A DNA stretch of 64,000 bases, taken from positions 3,250,107-3,314,106 of the forward strand of contig CAXXGA010000002.1 in the NCBI GenBank assembly GCA_963678585.2, written 5' to 3'. Source of the stretch: Breoghania sp963678585. Lineage in GTDB: Bacteria > Pseudomonadota > Alphaproteobacteria > Rhizobiales > Stappiaceae. A model generated the notes under the pieces. The model was not told where the DNA came from and searched no databases. It was given only the letters and a program-made list of their open reading frames with translations. Both the position numbers and the translations under genes were made by a program. Positions 17,910-27,673 of the stretch are shown here, piece by piece (the stretch's first letter is position 1; each line of letters starts with the position of its first letter).

Positions 17910-20900
17910 TCAGGCGTCCGCGGCGACCGGTTCGAATTCCACCAGCAGATCCTTGGCGTCGATCTGTTCGCCGGGAACCACATGAACGGCGCTGACGACC
18001 GCATCGCGCTGGGCGTGGATGCCGGTCTCCATCTTCATGGCCTCGATGGTGAGCAGCAGATCGCCCTCGCTCACCTTGCTTCCCGCCTTGATGCCAACGG
18101 AGGCCACCGCACCCGGCATCGGTGCGCCGATCTGGTTCGGATTGCCGTCCTGCGCCTTGGCCTTCTGGACGACCGCGGTCGCCCCCTTGCGCCGGTCGGC
18201 GACGCGAATGAGACGCGGCTGGCCGTTCAGCTCGAAGAACACCTTGGCATTGCCCTGTTCGTCGGAATCGGTGATCGCGAGACAGCGGATTTCCAGCGTC
18301 TTGCCCGGATCAAGCTCCGCGCTGATCTCCTCGCCCTCTTCCATGCCATAGAAAAAGGTCGGCGTCGGCAACACGCGCACCGGGCCGAACTGCTCGTATC
18401 GCTTGCGGTAATCGGTGAAGACCTTGGGATACATCAGGTAGGCGTTGAGTTCCTCGTTGTTGATGGCAACGCCACCCGCAGCCTCGGATGCCTCGCGGCG
18501 CTTGACCTCGAAATCCACCGGCCGGAGCTTCAGGCCGGGGCGCACATCGAGCGGCTTTTCACCCTTGAGGACCTTCTTCTGCAAGGCCTCCGGGAAGCCT
18601 CCGGACGGACGCCCGAGATTGCCCCGCATCATGTCCACGACACTGTCGGGGAAGGAAATATCCCGGTTGGGATCCTCCACTTCCTCGCGCGTCAGCCCCT
18701 GGCTCACCATCATCAGGGCCATGTCGCCCACCACCTTGGAGGACGGCGTGACCTTCACGATATCGCCGAACATCCGGTTGACCTCGGCATAGGTCTTGGC
18801 GACGTCGTGCCAGCGCTCCTCAAGCCCCATGGAACGGGCCTGCGCCTTGAGGTTGGTGAACTGGCCGCCGGGCATTTCGTGCAGATAGACCTCGGAGGCC
18901 GGTGCCTGCATGCCGCTTTCAAAGGCGACGTAATAGGCGCGCACCGCTTCCCAGTAGTTGGAAATCTCGCGGATGGCGTCCACGTCGAGCCCGGTCTCCC
19001 GCTCCCCGCGCTCCAGCGCTTCCACGATGGTGCCGAGCGTCGCCTGAGAGGTATTGCCGGAAAGCGAATCCATGGCGCAGTCGACCGCATCGACGCCCGC
19101 GTGGGCGGCAGCGAGGATCGTGGCGCTGGCAATGCCGGCGGTATCGTGCGTATGGAGGTGGATCGGCAGGCCGACCTCCTCTTTCAGCGCCCGGATCAGC
19201 GAAACGGCGGCAGCGGGCTTCAGCAGGCCCGCCATGTCCTTCAGGCCGAGGATGTGAACGCCCGCATCGCGCAGCTCGCGCGCCATGTCGACATAATATT
19301 TCAGGTCGTATTTGGAGCGCGCCGGATTGTCGAGATCGCCGGTATAACAGATCGCGCCTTCGCAGATACGGCCCGATTCCAGCACCGCATCGATGGAGAC
19401 GCGCATGTTCTCCACCCAGTTGAGACTGTCGAAGACGCGGAAGAGATCGACGCCCGACTTGGCGGCCTGCAGCACGAAGCCCTTCACCACGTTGTCGGGA
19501 TAATTGGTGTAGCCGACGCCGTTGGAGCCGCGCAGCAGCATCTGGATCAGCAGGTTCGGCATTCGCGCGCGCAACTCGCGCAGGCGCTGCCAGGGGTTTT
19601 CCTGCAGGAAGCGATAGGCCACGTCGAAGGTCGCCCCGCCCCAGCATTCCACCGAGAAAAGCTCCGGCAGGTTCGCCGCGTAGGTCGGCGCCACCTGCTT
19701 CATGTCGAAGGACCGCATCCGGGTGGCCAGCAGCGACTGGTGACCGTCACGCATGGCCGTGTCGGTGATGAGCAGGCGCTTCTGCTCCAGCATCCAGTCC
19801 GCCAGCCCCTTGGCCCCGCGTTCCTCGAAGATCTGCCGCGTGCCGGGAACGGGCGTATCCGTCCTGCAGGCAGGCGCGACGGCAACCCGCGCATCGGGAA
19901 GCGGCTTGTAACGCCCCTCGGTTTCCGGATGCCCGTTGACCGAAATATCGGCGATGTAATGCAGGATCTTGGTTGCCCGGTCGCGACGCTGCTGGAAATG
20001 GAACAGCGAGGGCGTCTCGTCGATGAAACGCGTCGTGTAGGCGTCGTTCAGGAACGTCGGATGACGCAGCAGGTTGATCACGAAGTCGATATTCGTGGAG
20101 ACGCCGCGGATGCGGAATTCGCGAAGCGCGCGGTCCATGCGCGCAATCGCGGCTTCCGGCGTCGGCGCCCAGGCCGTCACCTTCTCAAGGAGGCTGTCGT
20201 AATAGCGCGTGATCACCGCGCCCGAATAGGCCGTGCCGCCGTCGAGACGGATACCGAGACCCGTCGCCCCGCGATAGGCGGAGATGCGCCCGTAGTCGGG
20301 AATGAAGTTGTTGGTCGGGTCTTCCGTGGTGATACGGCACTGGATGGCATGGCCGTTGTGCGTCACCGCCTTCTGGCTCGCCTTGCCGGTGGCCTCCGCC
20401 AGACACTTGCCTTCCGCCAGCAGGATCTGGGCGCGCACGATATCGATACCGGTGATCTCTTCCGTCACCGTGTGTTCCACCTGAATGCGCGGGTTCACCT
20501 CGATGAAGTAGAACTTGCCGCTTTCCATATCCATCAGGAACTCGGCCGTACCGGCGCACTCATAACCCACATAAGCCGCAATCCGGCGGCCAAGCTCGCA
20601 GATTTCGGAGCGCTGCGCATCGCTCAGATAGGGCGCAGGCGCACGCTCCACGACCTTCTGGTTGCGCCGCTGCACCGAACAGTCGCGCTCCCACAGGTGA
20701 TAGATGTTGCCCTGCTTGTCGCCCAGAAGCTGCACTTCCACGTGGCGGGCGCGGGTGATCATCTTTTCCAGATAACCCTCGCCGTTGCCGAAGGCGGCCT
20801 CCGCCTCGCGACGTCCTTCGCGAACCTTGTCCTCAAGCTCCTCCGGACCGTAGATCGGGCGCATCCCACGTCCACCGCCACCCCACGACGCCTTGAGCAT

Positions 20901-21374
20901 CAGGGGGTAACCGATCTCCGCCGCAACCTTGCGCGCAGCGTCCATATCGTCATCCAGAACCTCGGAGGCCGGGATGACGGGGACATCGGCCGCAATCGCG
21001 ATCTTGCGCGCGCTCGCCTTGTCGCCAAGCTTGCGCATGGTTTCCGCCGAGGGACCGATGAAGGCGATCCCCGCCTCACGGCAGGCGTCGACCAGCGCGG
21101 GGTTTTCCGAAAGCAACCCGTAGCCCGGATGGATCGCATCGGCGCCCGACAGGCGCGCGACACGGATGATCTCCGGAATAGAGAGATAAGCCGCGACCGG
21201 CCCCAGCCCCTCGCCGATGCGATAGGCCTCGTCCGCCTTGAACCTGTGCAGCGAAAGCTTGTCCTCTTGCGCATAGACCGCGACCGTTTTCCTGCCCAGT
21301 TCATTGGCGGCACGCATGACGCGGATGGCGATCTCGCCACGATTGGCGATCAGGATCTTGCTGAATTCGGACAT
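17910..21374 (-). CDS. pyc: Pyruvate carboxylase
   Basis: A full-length 1154-residue single-chain enzyme (usual size about 1150). Order: biotin carboxylase domain (FSKILIANRGEIAIRVMRAANE; ATP-grasp loop KASWGGGGRGMR; EVNPRIQVEHTVTEEITGID), carboxyltransferase domain (DTAMRDGHQSLLATRMRS; ECWGGATFDVAYRFL; HIHLHTHDT-like LPIHLHTHDTAGI metal site), and biotinyl carrier domain with the biotinylated Lys in IEAMKMETGI. It converts pyruvate, bicarbonate and ATP into oxaloacetate. Start ATG at 21374 has a GAAGG ribosome site; an upstream extension to 21458 is not family-like. It is a stand-alone gene, separated by about 260 gene-free bases from the acyl-CoA trio. Confidence 0.97.
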   Translation of the reverse strand: MSEFSKILIANRGEIAIRVMRAANELGRKTVAVYAQEDKLSLHRFKADEAYRIGEGLGPVAAYLSIPEIIRVARLSGADAIHPGYGLLSENPALVDACREAGIAFIGPSAETMRKLGDKASARKIAIAADVPVIPASEVLDDDMDAARKVAAEIGYPLMLKASWGGGGRGMRPIYGPEELEDKVREGRREAEAAFGNGEGYLEKMITRARHVEVQLLGDKQGNIYHLWERDCSVQRRNQKVVERAPAPYLSDAQRSEICELGRRIAAYVGYECAGTAEFLMDMESGKFYFIEVNPRIQVEHTVTEEITGIDIVRAQILLAEGKCLAEATGKASQKAVTHNGHAIQCRITTEDPTNNFIPDYGRISAYRGATGLGIRLDGGTAYSGAVITRYYDSLLEKVTAWAPTPEAAIARMDRALREFRIRGVSTNIDFVINLLRHPTFLNDAYTTRFIDETPSLFHFQQRRDRATKILHYIADISVNGHPETEGRYKPLPDARVAVAPACRTDTPVPGTRQIFEERGAKGLADWMLEQKRLLITDTAMRDGHQSLLATRMRSFDMKQVAPTYAANLPELFSVECWGGATFDVAYRFLQENPWQRLRELRARMPNLLIQMLLRGSNGVGYTNYPDNVVKGFVLQAAKSGVDLFRVFDSLNWVENMRVSIDAVLESGRICEGAICYTGDLDNPARSKYDLKYYVDMARELRDAGVHILGLKDMAGLLKPAAAVSLIRALKEEVGLPIHLHTHDTAGIASATILAAAHAGVDAVDCAMDSLSGNTSQATLGTIVEALERGERETGLDVDAIREISNYWEAVRAYYVAFESGMQAPASEVYLHEMPGGQFTNLKAQARSMGLEERWHDVAKTYAEVNRMFGDIVKVTPSSKVVGDMALMMVSQGLTREEVEDPNRDISFPDSVVDMMRGNLGRPSGGFPEALQKKVLKGEKPLDVRPGLKLRPVDFEVKRREASEAAGGVAINNEELNAYLMYPKVFTDYRKRYEQFGPVRVLPTPTFFYGMEEGEEISAELDPGKTLEIRCLAITDSDEQGNAKVFFELNGQPRLIRVADRRKGATAVVQKAKAQDGNPNQIGAPMPGAVASVGIKAGSKVSEGDLLLTIEAMKMETGIHAQRDAVVSAVHVVPGEQIDAKDLLVEFEPVAADA

Positions 21375-21635
21375 TGAGCCTTCACTATCAGTTGGACCGG
21401 CCTGACACCGGTTGGACGGCGATGGATGCGGGGGCGCATGATGCAACCCGCAATTCATTCCCGCCCCGCGGCCCGCCTCGCTGTGCGAACGGTCCGCAAG
21501 TTAAGGAAACCGCTTCCGAAATCCGGAACCGGCAAAAGAGGTCTTTTAGGACATTCTGCCGGAGCCGTCACCGTGCATGTGAACAAGAATACACGCACCG
21601 GATGCCGTCGCTGCCGATCAGCGGCAACCGGTCGC

Positions 21636-22436
21636 TCAACCAACAGATGCAAGAATCGTGCGGGCGCGCCTGCGAACAGGCTCATCCACCATGGCGCCGT
21701 CCACCGAAACCGCGCCGTCGCCCGCAGCAAGGACCCGTTCCGCCCACGCAATTTCGGTTTGCGAAGGCGCGAAAGCCCTCTTCACGGGCGCGATCTGCCG
21801 GGGGTGGATGCACAACTTGCCCGACATGCCGAGGCTGCGCGCATGGGCCGCATCCCCTGCCGTGACGGAGGAATCGTCAAGCGCCGTCGTCACGCCGTCG
21901 ATGGGTGGAGAAATACCCGCCAGCCGCGAGGCGAGCACGAGTTCGACACGTGCGGGCAACAAAATTTCGCGCAAGTGATCACAGGCGAGATCCGCGCAAT
22001 AATCGACAGAACCGAAGGCGAGACGCCGGACGCCCGCCGTCGCCGCAATGGCCCGCGCATTGGCAAGCCCCGAAGCGGTCTCGATGAGCGCGATGAGCGG
22101 AACCTCGAGCCCGAGAGCCGCAACAACCGCTGCCACGCCTTCCGCCGTCTCCGCCTTGGGCAGCATCACACCGGCAGGCCGCAACGCACGCACCGCTGCC
22201 ACATCGCCCTCATGCCAGCGCGTGCCGCTTGCGTTAATGCGCACGATGACCGGCAGATCGGTGAAACCGGTTGCAAGCTTCTCGCGCGCATCGTCCTTGT
22301 CGGCCTCGCCCACGGCATCCTCCAGATCGAGGATCACCGCATCGGCCCCGGCATTGGCCGCCTTGGCGAAACGGTCGGGCCGGGTGGCAGGCACGAACAG
22401 GAGCGAGCGCAGGATGTTCAGATCGCGCATCGCCAT
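21636..22436 (-). CDS. HpcH/HpaI (CitE-like) CoA ester lyase
   Basis: A 266-residue TIM-barrel protein of the CitE-like group. Family segments: LRSLLFVPATRPDRFAKA, ADAVILDLEDAVGEADK (acidic metal/CoA site), VMLPKAETAEGV, LIALIETASGLANA and SGKLCIHPRQIAPV near the C terminus. CitE-like lyases cleave malyl-CoA, citramalyl-CoA or related 3-hydroxyacyl-CoA esters with Mg2+. The ATG at 22436 overlaps the stop of the CoA-transferase gene (TGATG), so translation is coupled. The substrate is not decided by sequence; citramalyl-CoA or malyl-CoA are the usual options. Confidence 0.88.
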   Translation of the reverse strand: MAMRDLNILRSLLFVPATRPDRFAKAANAGADAVILDLEDAVGEADKDDAREKLATGFTDLPVIVRINASGTRWHEGDVAAVRALRPAGVMLPKAETAEGVAAVVAALGLEVPLIALIETASGLANARAIAATAGVRRLAFGSVDYCADLACDHLREILLPARVELVLASRLAGISPPIDGVTTALDDSSVTAGDAAHARSLGMSGKLCIHPRQIAPVKRAFAPSQTEIAWAERVLAAGDGAVSVDGAMVDEPVRRRARTILASVG

Positions 22437-23557
22437 CACTCTGCCTGCCCGTCGCCGGTCGCTTTTCGTTCGGACCCCAAAGCGGGCACGGGACCATAGA
22501 CGCGGGTCTCACCGGCGAAGACCGGCGCAGGCGCGGGAAAGGCAACCGGCCCGTTGGGGCTGTCGACCGTGATCCGGCGCAAGTGCGGGTGGCTGGAAAG
22601 TCCGGCCATGTCGTTGACCATCGCCAGCGCCACATCGGCCTTCAAAAGCGCTTCCACTGCATCGTCGCAATCGCGCCGCGCAAAGGCCGCGGCCACGATG
22701 GCGTCCGTCTCGGCGCGATTTTGCACCCGCACCACATTGGTGGCGAAACGCGGATCGGTGCCCAGCGCCTCGTCATCGAGAAAGATCTTCGCCAGATTAC
22801 GCCATTCCCGGTCGCTCTGGATGGAAATGAGTATCGGACGCCCGTCCCGGGTCTCGAAAACGCCATAGGGCGAAATGGAAGGATGGGCGAGCCCGATGCG
22901 CTTCGGCGTCTTGCCGCCCTCGTGATTGAGGAGCGGCACGGTCAGCCATTCCGCGATCACGTCGAACATGGACACCGAGATATTCGCCCCCTTGCCGGTG
23001 ACGGAGCGCCCGATCAGCGCCTCCAGAATGGCGGCATGCGCCGTCGCTCCGGTCGCGATGTCGACGATGGAAAGCCCGACGCGAGAGGGCCCCTCCGCCG
23101 TACCCGTGATCGAGCAAAGGCCGGATTCCGCCTGGATCAGAAGGTCATAAGCCTTGCGGTCTGCAAGCGGGCCGCCATCGCCGTAACCGGAGATGGAACA
23201 CACGATAAGGCGAGGATTGGCCTTCACCAGTTCCGCCGGATCGAAGCCCAATCGGGCCAGCGCACCGCGCTTCAGGTTCTGCACCACGACGTCCGCACCA
23301 TCGATGAGCTTCTTCAGCTCCGCCTTGCCTTCCGGCGAGGCGAGGTTCAGCGTCACGGACTGCTTGCCACGGTTGAGCCAGACGAAATAGCTCGACTGAC
23401 CAGCCGCCACATCATCGTAGCCGCGCGCGAAATCGCCTTCCGGGCGCTCGATCTTGAACACCTGTGCCCCGGCATCCGCCAGACGCGCGGTGCAGAACGG
23501 TGCCGCCACCGCCTGTTCGATGGCGACGACCGTCAATCCCTCCAGCGGCAATCCCAT
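22436..23557 (-). CDS. CaiB/BaiF family CoA-transferase (family III)
   Basis: A 373-residue family III CoA-transferase: LEGLTVVAIEQAVAAPFCTARLADAGAQV, then VTLNLASPEGKAELKKLI, and KAYDLLIQAESGLCSITG containing the Asp that forms the acyl intermediate. It transfers CoA between a donor ester and a carboxylate. The ATG at 23557 shares one base with the stop of the acyl-CoA dehydrogenase gene (TGATG); the longer open frame upstream reads the dehydrogenase out of frame and was discarded. At about 373 residues it is slightly shorter than formyl-CoA transferase. With the neighbours it suggests activation of a dicarboxylate-like acid. Confidence 0.9.
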   Translation of the reverse strand: MGLPLEGLTVVAIEQAVAAPFCTARLADAGAQVFKIERPEGDFARGYDDVAAGQSSYFVWLNRGKQSVTLNLASPEGKAELKKLIDGADVVVQNLKRGALARLGFDPAELVKANPRLIVCSISGYGDGGPLADRKAYDLLIQAESGLCSITGTAEGPSRVGLSIVDIATGATAHAAILEALIGRSVTGKGANISVSMFDVIAEWLTVPLLNHEGGKTPKRIGLAHPSISPYGVFETRDGRPILISIQSDREWRNLAKIFLDDEALGTDPRFATNVVRVQNRAETDAIVAAAFARRDCDDAVEALLKADVALAMVNDMAGLSSHPHLRRITVDSPNGPVAFPAPAPVFAGETRVYGPVPALGSERKATGDGQAE

Positions 23558-24717
23558 CAGAACGACCTCGGCAGGCCGAGCACATGCTCTGCAATATGGG
23601 ACAGGATTAGGTTGGTGGAGATCGGCGCGACCTGATAAAGGCGGGTCTCGCGGAACTTGCGCTCCACGTCGTATTCGCAGGCAAAGCCGAAGCCGCCATG
23701 GAACTGGATGCAGGCATTGGCCGCCTCCCAGGACGCCTTGGCGGCCAGATACTTGGCCATGTTGGCCTGCGCGCCGCAGGGCTTGCCTTCGTCGTAGAGG
23801 CGGCAGGCCTCGTAACGCATCAGGCTGGCGGCCTCGATCTCGATGAAGCTCTCCGCAATCGGGAACTGCACGCCCTGATTCTGGCCGATGGGACGACCGA
23901 AGACGACGCGCTCCTTCACATAAGATGTGACGCGGTCGGTAAACCAGTAGCCGTCGCCGATACATTCGGCGGCGATCAGCGCACGCTCGGCATTGAGGCC
24001 GGTCAGGATGTACTTGAAGCCCATCCCCTCCTCGCCGATGAGGTTTTCCGCCGGGATCTCCAGATTGTCGAAGAACAGTTCGTTGGTCTCGTGATTGACC
24101 ATGTTGCGGATCGGCGTGACCGACATCCCGCTTTCCATGGCCTTTTTGATATCGACGAGGAAGATCGAAAGCCCTTCGGATTTCTTCTTCACCTCGCTGA
24201 GCGGCGTGGTGCGCGCCAGCAGGATCATCAGGTCGGAATGCTGGACGCGGCTGATCCAGACCTTCTGACCGTTGATCACATAGCGGTCGCCCTTGCGCAC
24301 GGCGGTCGTCTTGATCTTGGTGGTGTCGGTGCCGGTCGTGGGCTCCGTCACGCCCATGGACTGAAGGCGAAGCTCGCCCGCCGCGATCTTGGGAAGGTAG
24401 AACTCGCGCTGTTCCTTCGAGCCATGCCGGACCAGCGTGTTCATGTTGTACATCTGGCCGTGACAGGCGCCGGAATTGCCGCCCGCCCGGTTGATCTCCT
24501 CCATGATCACCGAGGCTTCGGTGAGCCCGAGGCCAGACCCGCCGTATTCCTCCGGGATCAGCGCCGCCATCCAGCCCGCCTTGGTCAGAGCATCGACGAA
24601 CTCTTCCGGATAGGCCCGCTCATCATCGATCTTGCGGTGATACTCGTCCGGAAATTCGGCGCAGAGCGCTCGCACGGCGTCGCGGATATCCTGATATTCG
24701 TCTGAAGCTTGCAGCAC
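23557..24717 (-). CDS. Acyl-CoA dehydrogenase
   Basis: A 386-residue flavoprotein of normal family length. Acyl-CoA_dh_N, middle and C domains are visible: EEYGGSGLGLTEASVIMEEI, MGVTEPTTGTDTTKIKTTA, GQKVWISR, then FGRPIGQNQGVQFPIAESFIEIEA and QFHGGFGFACEYDVERKFRETRLYQVAP. It introduces a 2,3-double bond into an acyl-CoA using FAD. The start is GTG at 24717, supported by GGGAGAG just upstream and by family length; the earlier open frame has no similarity. It is first of a three-gene leftward operon with tightly overlapping junctions. Confidence 0.9.
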   Translation of the reverse strand: MLQASDEYQDIRDAVRALCAEFPDEYHRKIDDERAYPEEFVDALTKAGWMAALIPEEYGGSGLGLTEASVIMEEINRAGGNSGACHGQMYNMNTLVRHGSKEQREFYLPKIAAGELRLQSMGVTEPTTGTDTTKIKTTAVRKGDRYVINGQKVWISRVQHSDLMILLARTTPLSEVKKKSEGLSIFLVDIKKAMESGMSVTPIRNMVNHETNELFFDNLEIPAENLIGEEGMGFKYILTGLNAERALIAAECIGDGYWFTDRVTSYVKERVVFGRPIGQNQGVQFPIAESFIEIEAASLMRYEACRLYDEGKPCGAQANMAKYLAAKASWEAANACIQFHGGFGFACEYDVERKFRETRLYQVAPISTNLILSHIAEHVLGLPRSF

Positions 24718-24898
24718 TGGTCTCTCCCATGGGCAAAGTCGCCGGGCAGGTGGCGACCGGGCGCCTTCTCTAGGCGGCAATGCACGTGCGGCCCAAATAC
24801 GGAAATCCGATCCAGCCCATAGAGAATTCATATGGCCTGTTCGCAGGAGCCGTCCGACGCTGCCGTTCCTCACCTTCCGCCAACGGCTACGCGCGCTC

Positions 24899-25867
24899 TC
24901 AAGTGTAGGTCCGCTCCTCGATCGGAACCTGCCGGATCTGTTCCAGCAGCATGTCGAGCAAGGCCGTCTCCGCCCGGTTCATCTTGGCGCTCGGGTTCCA
25001 CACCACATGAACATCAATTGCGGGCAGGTTGTCATAGGGCGGCAGTTGCCAGAGCAGCCCGTCCTCCAGATCGCGCCTGACGACATGGACCGGCATCGGC
25101 CCGATGCCGAGCCCGGCGATGATCATGCGCCGGACCTCTTCCAGATTGGCCGACGTGCCGACGGTCCTGTCCACCACATCGAGATCCGCGCGCATCAGGG
25201 TCACCGGGCGCAGGGCGTCTTCCAGACGGTCGGTCACGAAACTGACCGCCGTCTGGCCCGCAAGGTCCGCCTTCGTCAGATCGCTATGGCCGAAAAGGGG
25301 ATGGGTGGGCCCGCAGAACAGGCCGAAAAACTCACGAAACAGCCGGGCATATTCCAGCTTCGGATTACGCTTGCGCACCAGACACAAAGCCATTGAGGCG
25401 CGCCGCGCCATCACCGCCTCCAGCGCGTCCTTGCTCGACGACACCCTGAAGGAAAGCGTCGCGGCAGGGTGCCTTTCGTGGAACCGTGTCAGCGTTTCAT
25501 CGAGAAGCGGAGAAACCACGTGGCTCGCCACGCAGATCTCGACATGGCCGCGCACTTCGTCGACCACGTCGCGCATCAAGGTGCCGAGCCGCAGGATCGC
25601 ACCCTGAATCTCGATCGCCTCCTTGAGCAGAACCTCGCCCGCCTCGGTGAGATGGAAATGCCCCGGCGAGCGGTCTATCAGCCGTTTCCCCAGCCGTTCC
25701 TCAAGCCGTTTCAGGGCGCTTGAAACCGTCGGCTGCTTCAACATCAACCGCTCCGCAGCTTCCGTGACGCTCTGGGAGCGGCCAAGAACAACGAATGTTC
25801 TCAACAGGTTCCAGTCAAGATCACGAACCAGCCGCTCGGTGCCAAGGGGACGATCTTCATCAGCCAT
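24899..25867 (-). CDS. LysR family transcriptional regulator
   Basis: A 322-residue LysR protein. HTH: LDWNLLRTFVVLGRSQSVTEAAERLMLKQPTVSSALKRLEERLGKRLI near residues 20-65, followed by the periplasmic-binding-like effector domain (ICVASHVVSPLLDETLTRFH, GLGIGPMPVHVVRR). The ATG at 25867 was preferred to a TTG 12 bases upstream. It is divergent from the polyamine-type importer operon starting at 25963, the usual arrangement for a LysR activator of the neighbouring operon. The 95-bp shared gap contains AT-rich partly symmetric sequence around 25880-25915, where its site is expected. Confidence 0.92.
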   Translation of the reverse strand: MADEDRPLGTERLVRDLDWNLLRTFVVLGRSQSVTEAAERLMLKQPTVSSALKRLEERLGKRLIDRSPGHFHLTEAGEVLLKEAIEIQGAILRLGTLMRDVVDEVRGHVEICVASHVVSPLLDETLTRFHERHPAATLSFRVSSSKDALEAVMARRASMALCLVRKRNPKLEYARLFREFFGLFCGPTHPLFGHSDLTKADLAGQTAVSFVTDRLEDALRPVTLMRADLDVVDRTVGTSANLEEVRRMIIAGLGIGPMPVHVVRRDLEDGLLWQLPPYDNLPAIDVHVVWNPSAKMNRAETALLDMLLEQIRQVPIEERTYT

Positions 25868-25962
25868 TGATTTGCTCAATAATTAGAATTCGTATTATCT
25901 ATTTGATCAATGAATGGGGCGCTGCCACCTTTCGTCAAGGTATTTTTACGTAAGGTGTGGCT

Positions 25963-26829
25963 ATGAGCGTCGAAGCGCGCGAGAGGCGGCAGCCCTGGAT
26001 ATTGCTGTCGCCGGCACTGGTCACGATCACACTTCTGCTGTTCGTGCCGCTTGGGTTCATCGCGGTCTATTCGTTCTGGCTGCGCACCGCGACCGGCGCG
26101 GATCAGGTCGGCTTCTACCTCGACAACTGGAACGAGGCGCTCACCGACCCCTTCTATCGCGACATTCTCTTCTCCACCCTGCGCATTGCGGCGATTACCA
26201 CGGCGGCCTGCGCCGTGATGGGCTATCCGGCGGCCTATTTCATCGCGCGCTCCAGGGGCAACAAGGCACTGCTTCTGCTTCTGCTGATGCTGCCTTTCTG
26301 GATCAGCTACATCATCCGCACCATGTCGTGGATCAACATCCTCGGCGTCTCCGGCGCGGTGAACTGGGTTCTGGTCACGCTGGGCATCGTCGGCGAGCCG
26401 ATCCAGATGCTCTACAACGAGACCACCGTCATCCTCGGCCTCGTCCATTTCCTGCTGCCCTTCATGGTGCTCAACGTCTATGTGGCGCTTGAGGGTATCG
26501 ACACTTCGCTTGAGGACGCGGCCTGCTCGCTGGGCTCCACCCGCTGGCAGAGCTTTGTCGAAGTCACCCTGCCGCTGTCGCTTCCCGGCCTCGCGGCAGG
26601 TGGCTTGCTGTGCTTCGTGCTTTCGGCCGGCACCTACATCACGCCGCTGGTTCTGGGCGGGCCGACCGACGCCATGTTCGCCAACCTCGTCTTCGAGGCC
26701 GTCATCACCCAGCTCAACTGGCCGCTCGGCTCCGCGCTGTCGCTCATGCTGCTGGCGATCCTCGGCGGGCTGGTCCTGATCTACAACCATTTCCTTGGCA
26801 TGGGCCAGTTGATGAAGGGGCTGAGGTAA
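25963..26829 (+). CDS. Spermidine/putrescine-type ABC transporter permease (PotB-like)
   Basis: A 288-residue inner-membrane permease with about six hydrophobic segments. It has the binding-protein-dependent transport domain with the EAA loop ALEGIDTSLEDAACSLGSTRWQSFVEVTLPLS, typical of PotB/PotH. ATG at 25963 chosen with AAGG 7-11 bases upstream (GTG at 25957 is also possible). Its stop overlaps the next start (TAATG). It belongs to a four-gene importer, ligand not known; polyamines, or polyamine-like amines, are the family norm. Confidence 0.92.
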   Translation: MSVEARERRQPWILLSPALVTITLLLFVPLGFIAVYSFWLRTATGADQVGFYLDNWNEALTDPFYRDILFSTLRIAAITTAACAVMGYPAAYFIARSRGNKALLLLLLMLPFWISYIIRTMSWINILGVSGAVNWVLVTLGIVGEPIQMLYNETTVILGLVHFLLPFMVLNVYVALEGIDTSLEDAACSLGSTRWQSFVEVTLPLSLPGLAAGGLLCFVLSAGTYITPLVLGGPTDAMFANLVFEAVITQLNWPLGSALSLMLLAILGGLVLIYNHFLGMGQLMKGLR

Positions 26830-27614
26830 TGGGCTGGAAACTCATCCGCGGCTGGACCGTGGCCGTCTACATCTTCATGTTCCTTCCGGTGGCGGTGGTG
26901 CTGCTCCTGAGCTTCAACGCCTCCCAGTTCGGCAACTTCCCCATGACCGGCCTGTCGTTTCGCTGGTTCGTGGAACTTGCCAACAACGACGCCATCCTGC
27001 GCGCCTTCCGCACCTCCTTCATGCTGGGTATCCTGACCGCGCTCATCTCCACGACGCTGGGCGTACTCGCAAGCCTTGCGCTCGTGCGCTACTGGATCCC
27101 GGGCCGCAATTTCGTCTCCACGCTTCTGATCGCCCCCATTCTGGTGCCGGAAGTGGTGCTGGCAGTCGCCCTTTTGCTGTTCCTGAACGCGCTCTCCATC
27201 AACAAGAGCTTCGCCCTCCTCCTGATGGGCCACGTGATCTTCACCCTGCCCTTCGTGATCCTCGTCGTGCAGGCACGGCTCGTCGGCATCCGCCGCGATT
27301 ACGAGGAAGCCGCCCTCAGCCTCGGCGCGAGCCCGATTGAGACCTTCTTCCGGGTCACGCTGCCGCTTCTGGCGCCCGCCGTTTTCGCAGGCATGCTCTT
27401 CGCCTTCACCATTTCCTTCGACGACATCACCGGCACGCTCTTCTGGAAGCCCGGCGGGGTCGAGACGGTACCCACACAGATTTTCGCAATGCTGCGCAAC
27501 TCCATTTCGCCGGAGATCAACGCCCTCGGCACGGTGATGATTTTCCTGACCGTCGGGCTGCCCCTTCTGGGGCTGGCGATCGCCCGGCAGCTTGCCACGC
27601 AACGCGGCAGATAG
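26829..27614 (+). CDS. Spermidine/putrescine-type ABC transporter permease (PotC-like)
   Basis: A 261-residue permease beginning MGWKLIRGWTVAVYIFMFLPVAVVLLLSFN, with about six hydrophobic segments and the EAA loop IRRDYEEAALSLGASPIETFFRVTLPLLAP. The C-terminal part has FTISFDDITGTLFWKP, typical of PotC/PotI. It overlaps the PotB-like gene by one base and forms the second half of the membrane channel. Confidence 0.92.
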   Translation: MGWKLIRGWTVAVYIFMFLPVAVVLLLSFNASQFGNFPMTGLSFRWFVELANNDAILRAFRTSFMLGILTALISTTLGVLASLALVRYWIPGRNFVSTLLIAPILVPEVVLAVALLLFLNALSINKSFALLLMGHVIFTLPFVILVVQARLVGIRRDYEEAALSLGASPIETFFRVTLPLLAPAVFAGMLFAFTISFDDITGTLFWKPGGVETVPTQIFAMLRNSISPEINALGTVMIFLTVGLPLLGLAIARQLATQRGR

Positions 27615-27673
27615 AACCGCGTGCACCGGACAAAACCACCATCCAGACACAGACACATTTGAGGGGAACGAGA

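Noticed and set aside
17982..21377. 1131-codon open frame opposite pyruvate carboxylase
   Set aside because: Long only because of third-position GC in pyc; no recognisable domain.
23558..23965. N-terminal extension of the CaiB-like protein
   Set aside because: It reads the end of the acyl-CoA dehydrogenase gene out of frame; the ATG at 23557 gives the proper family N terminus.
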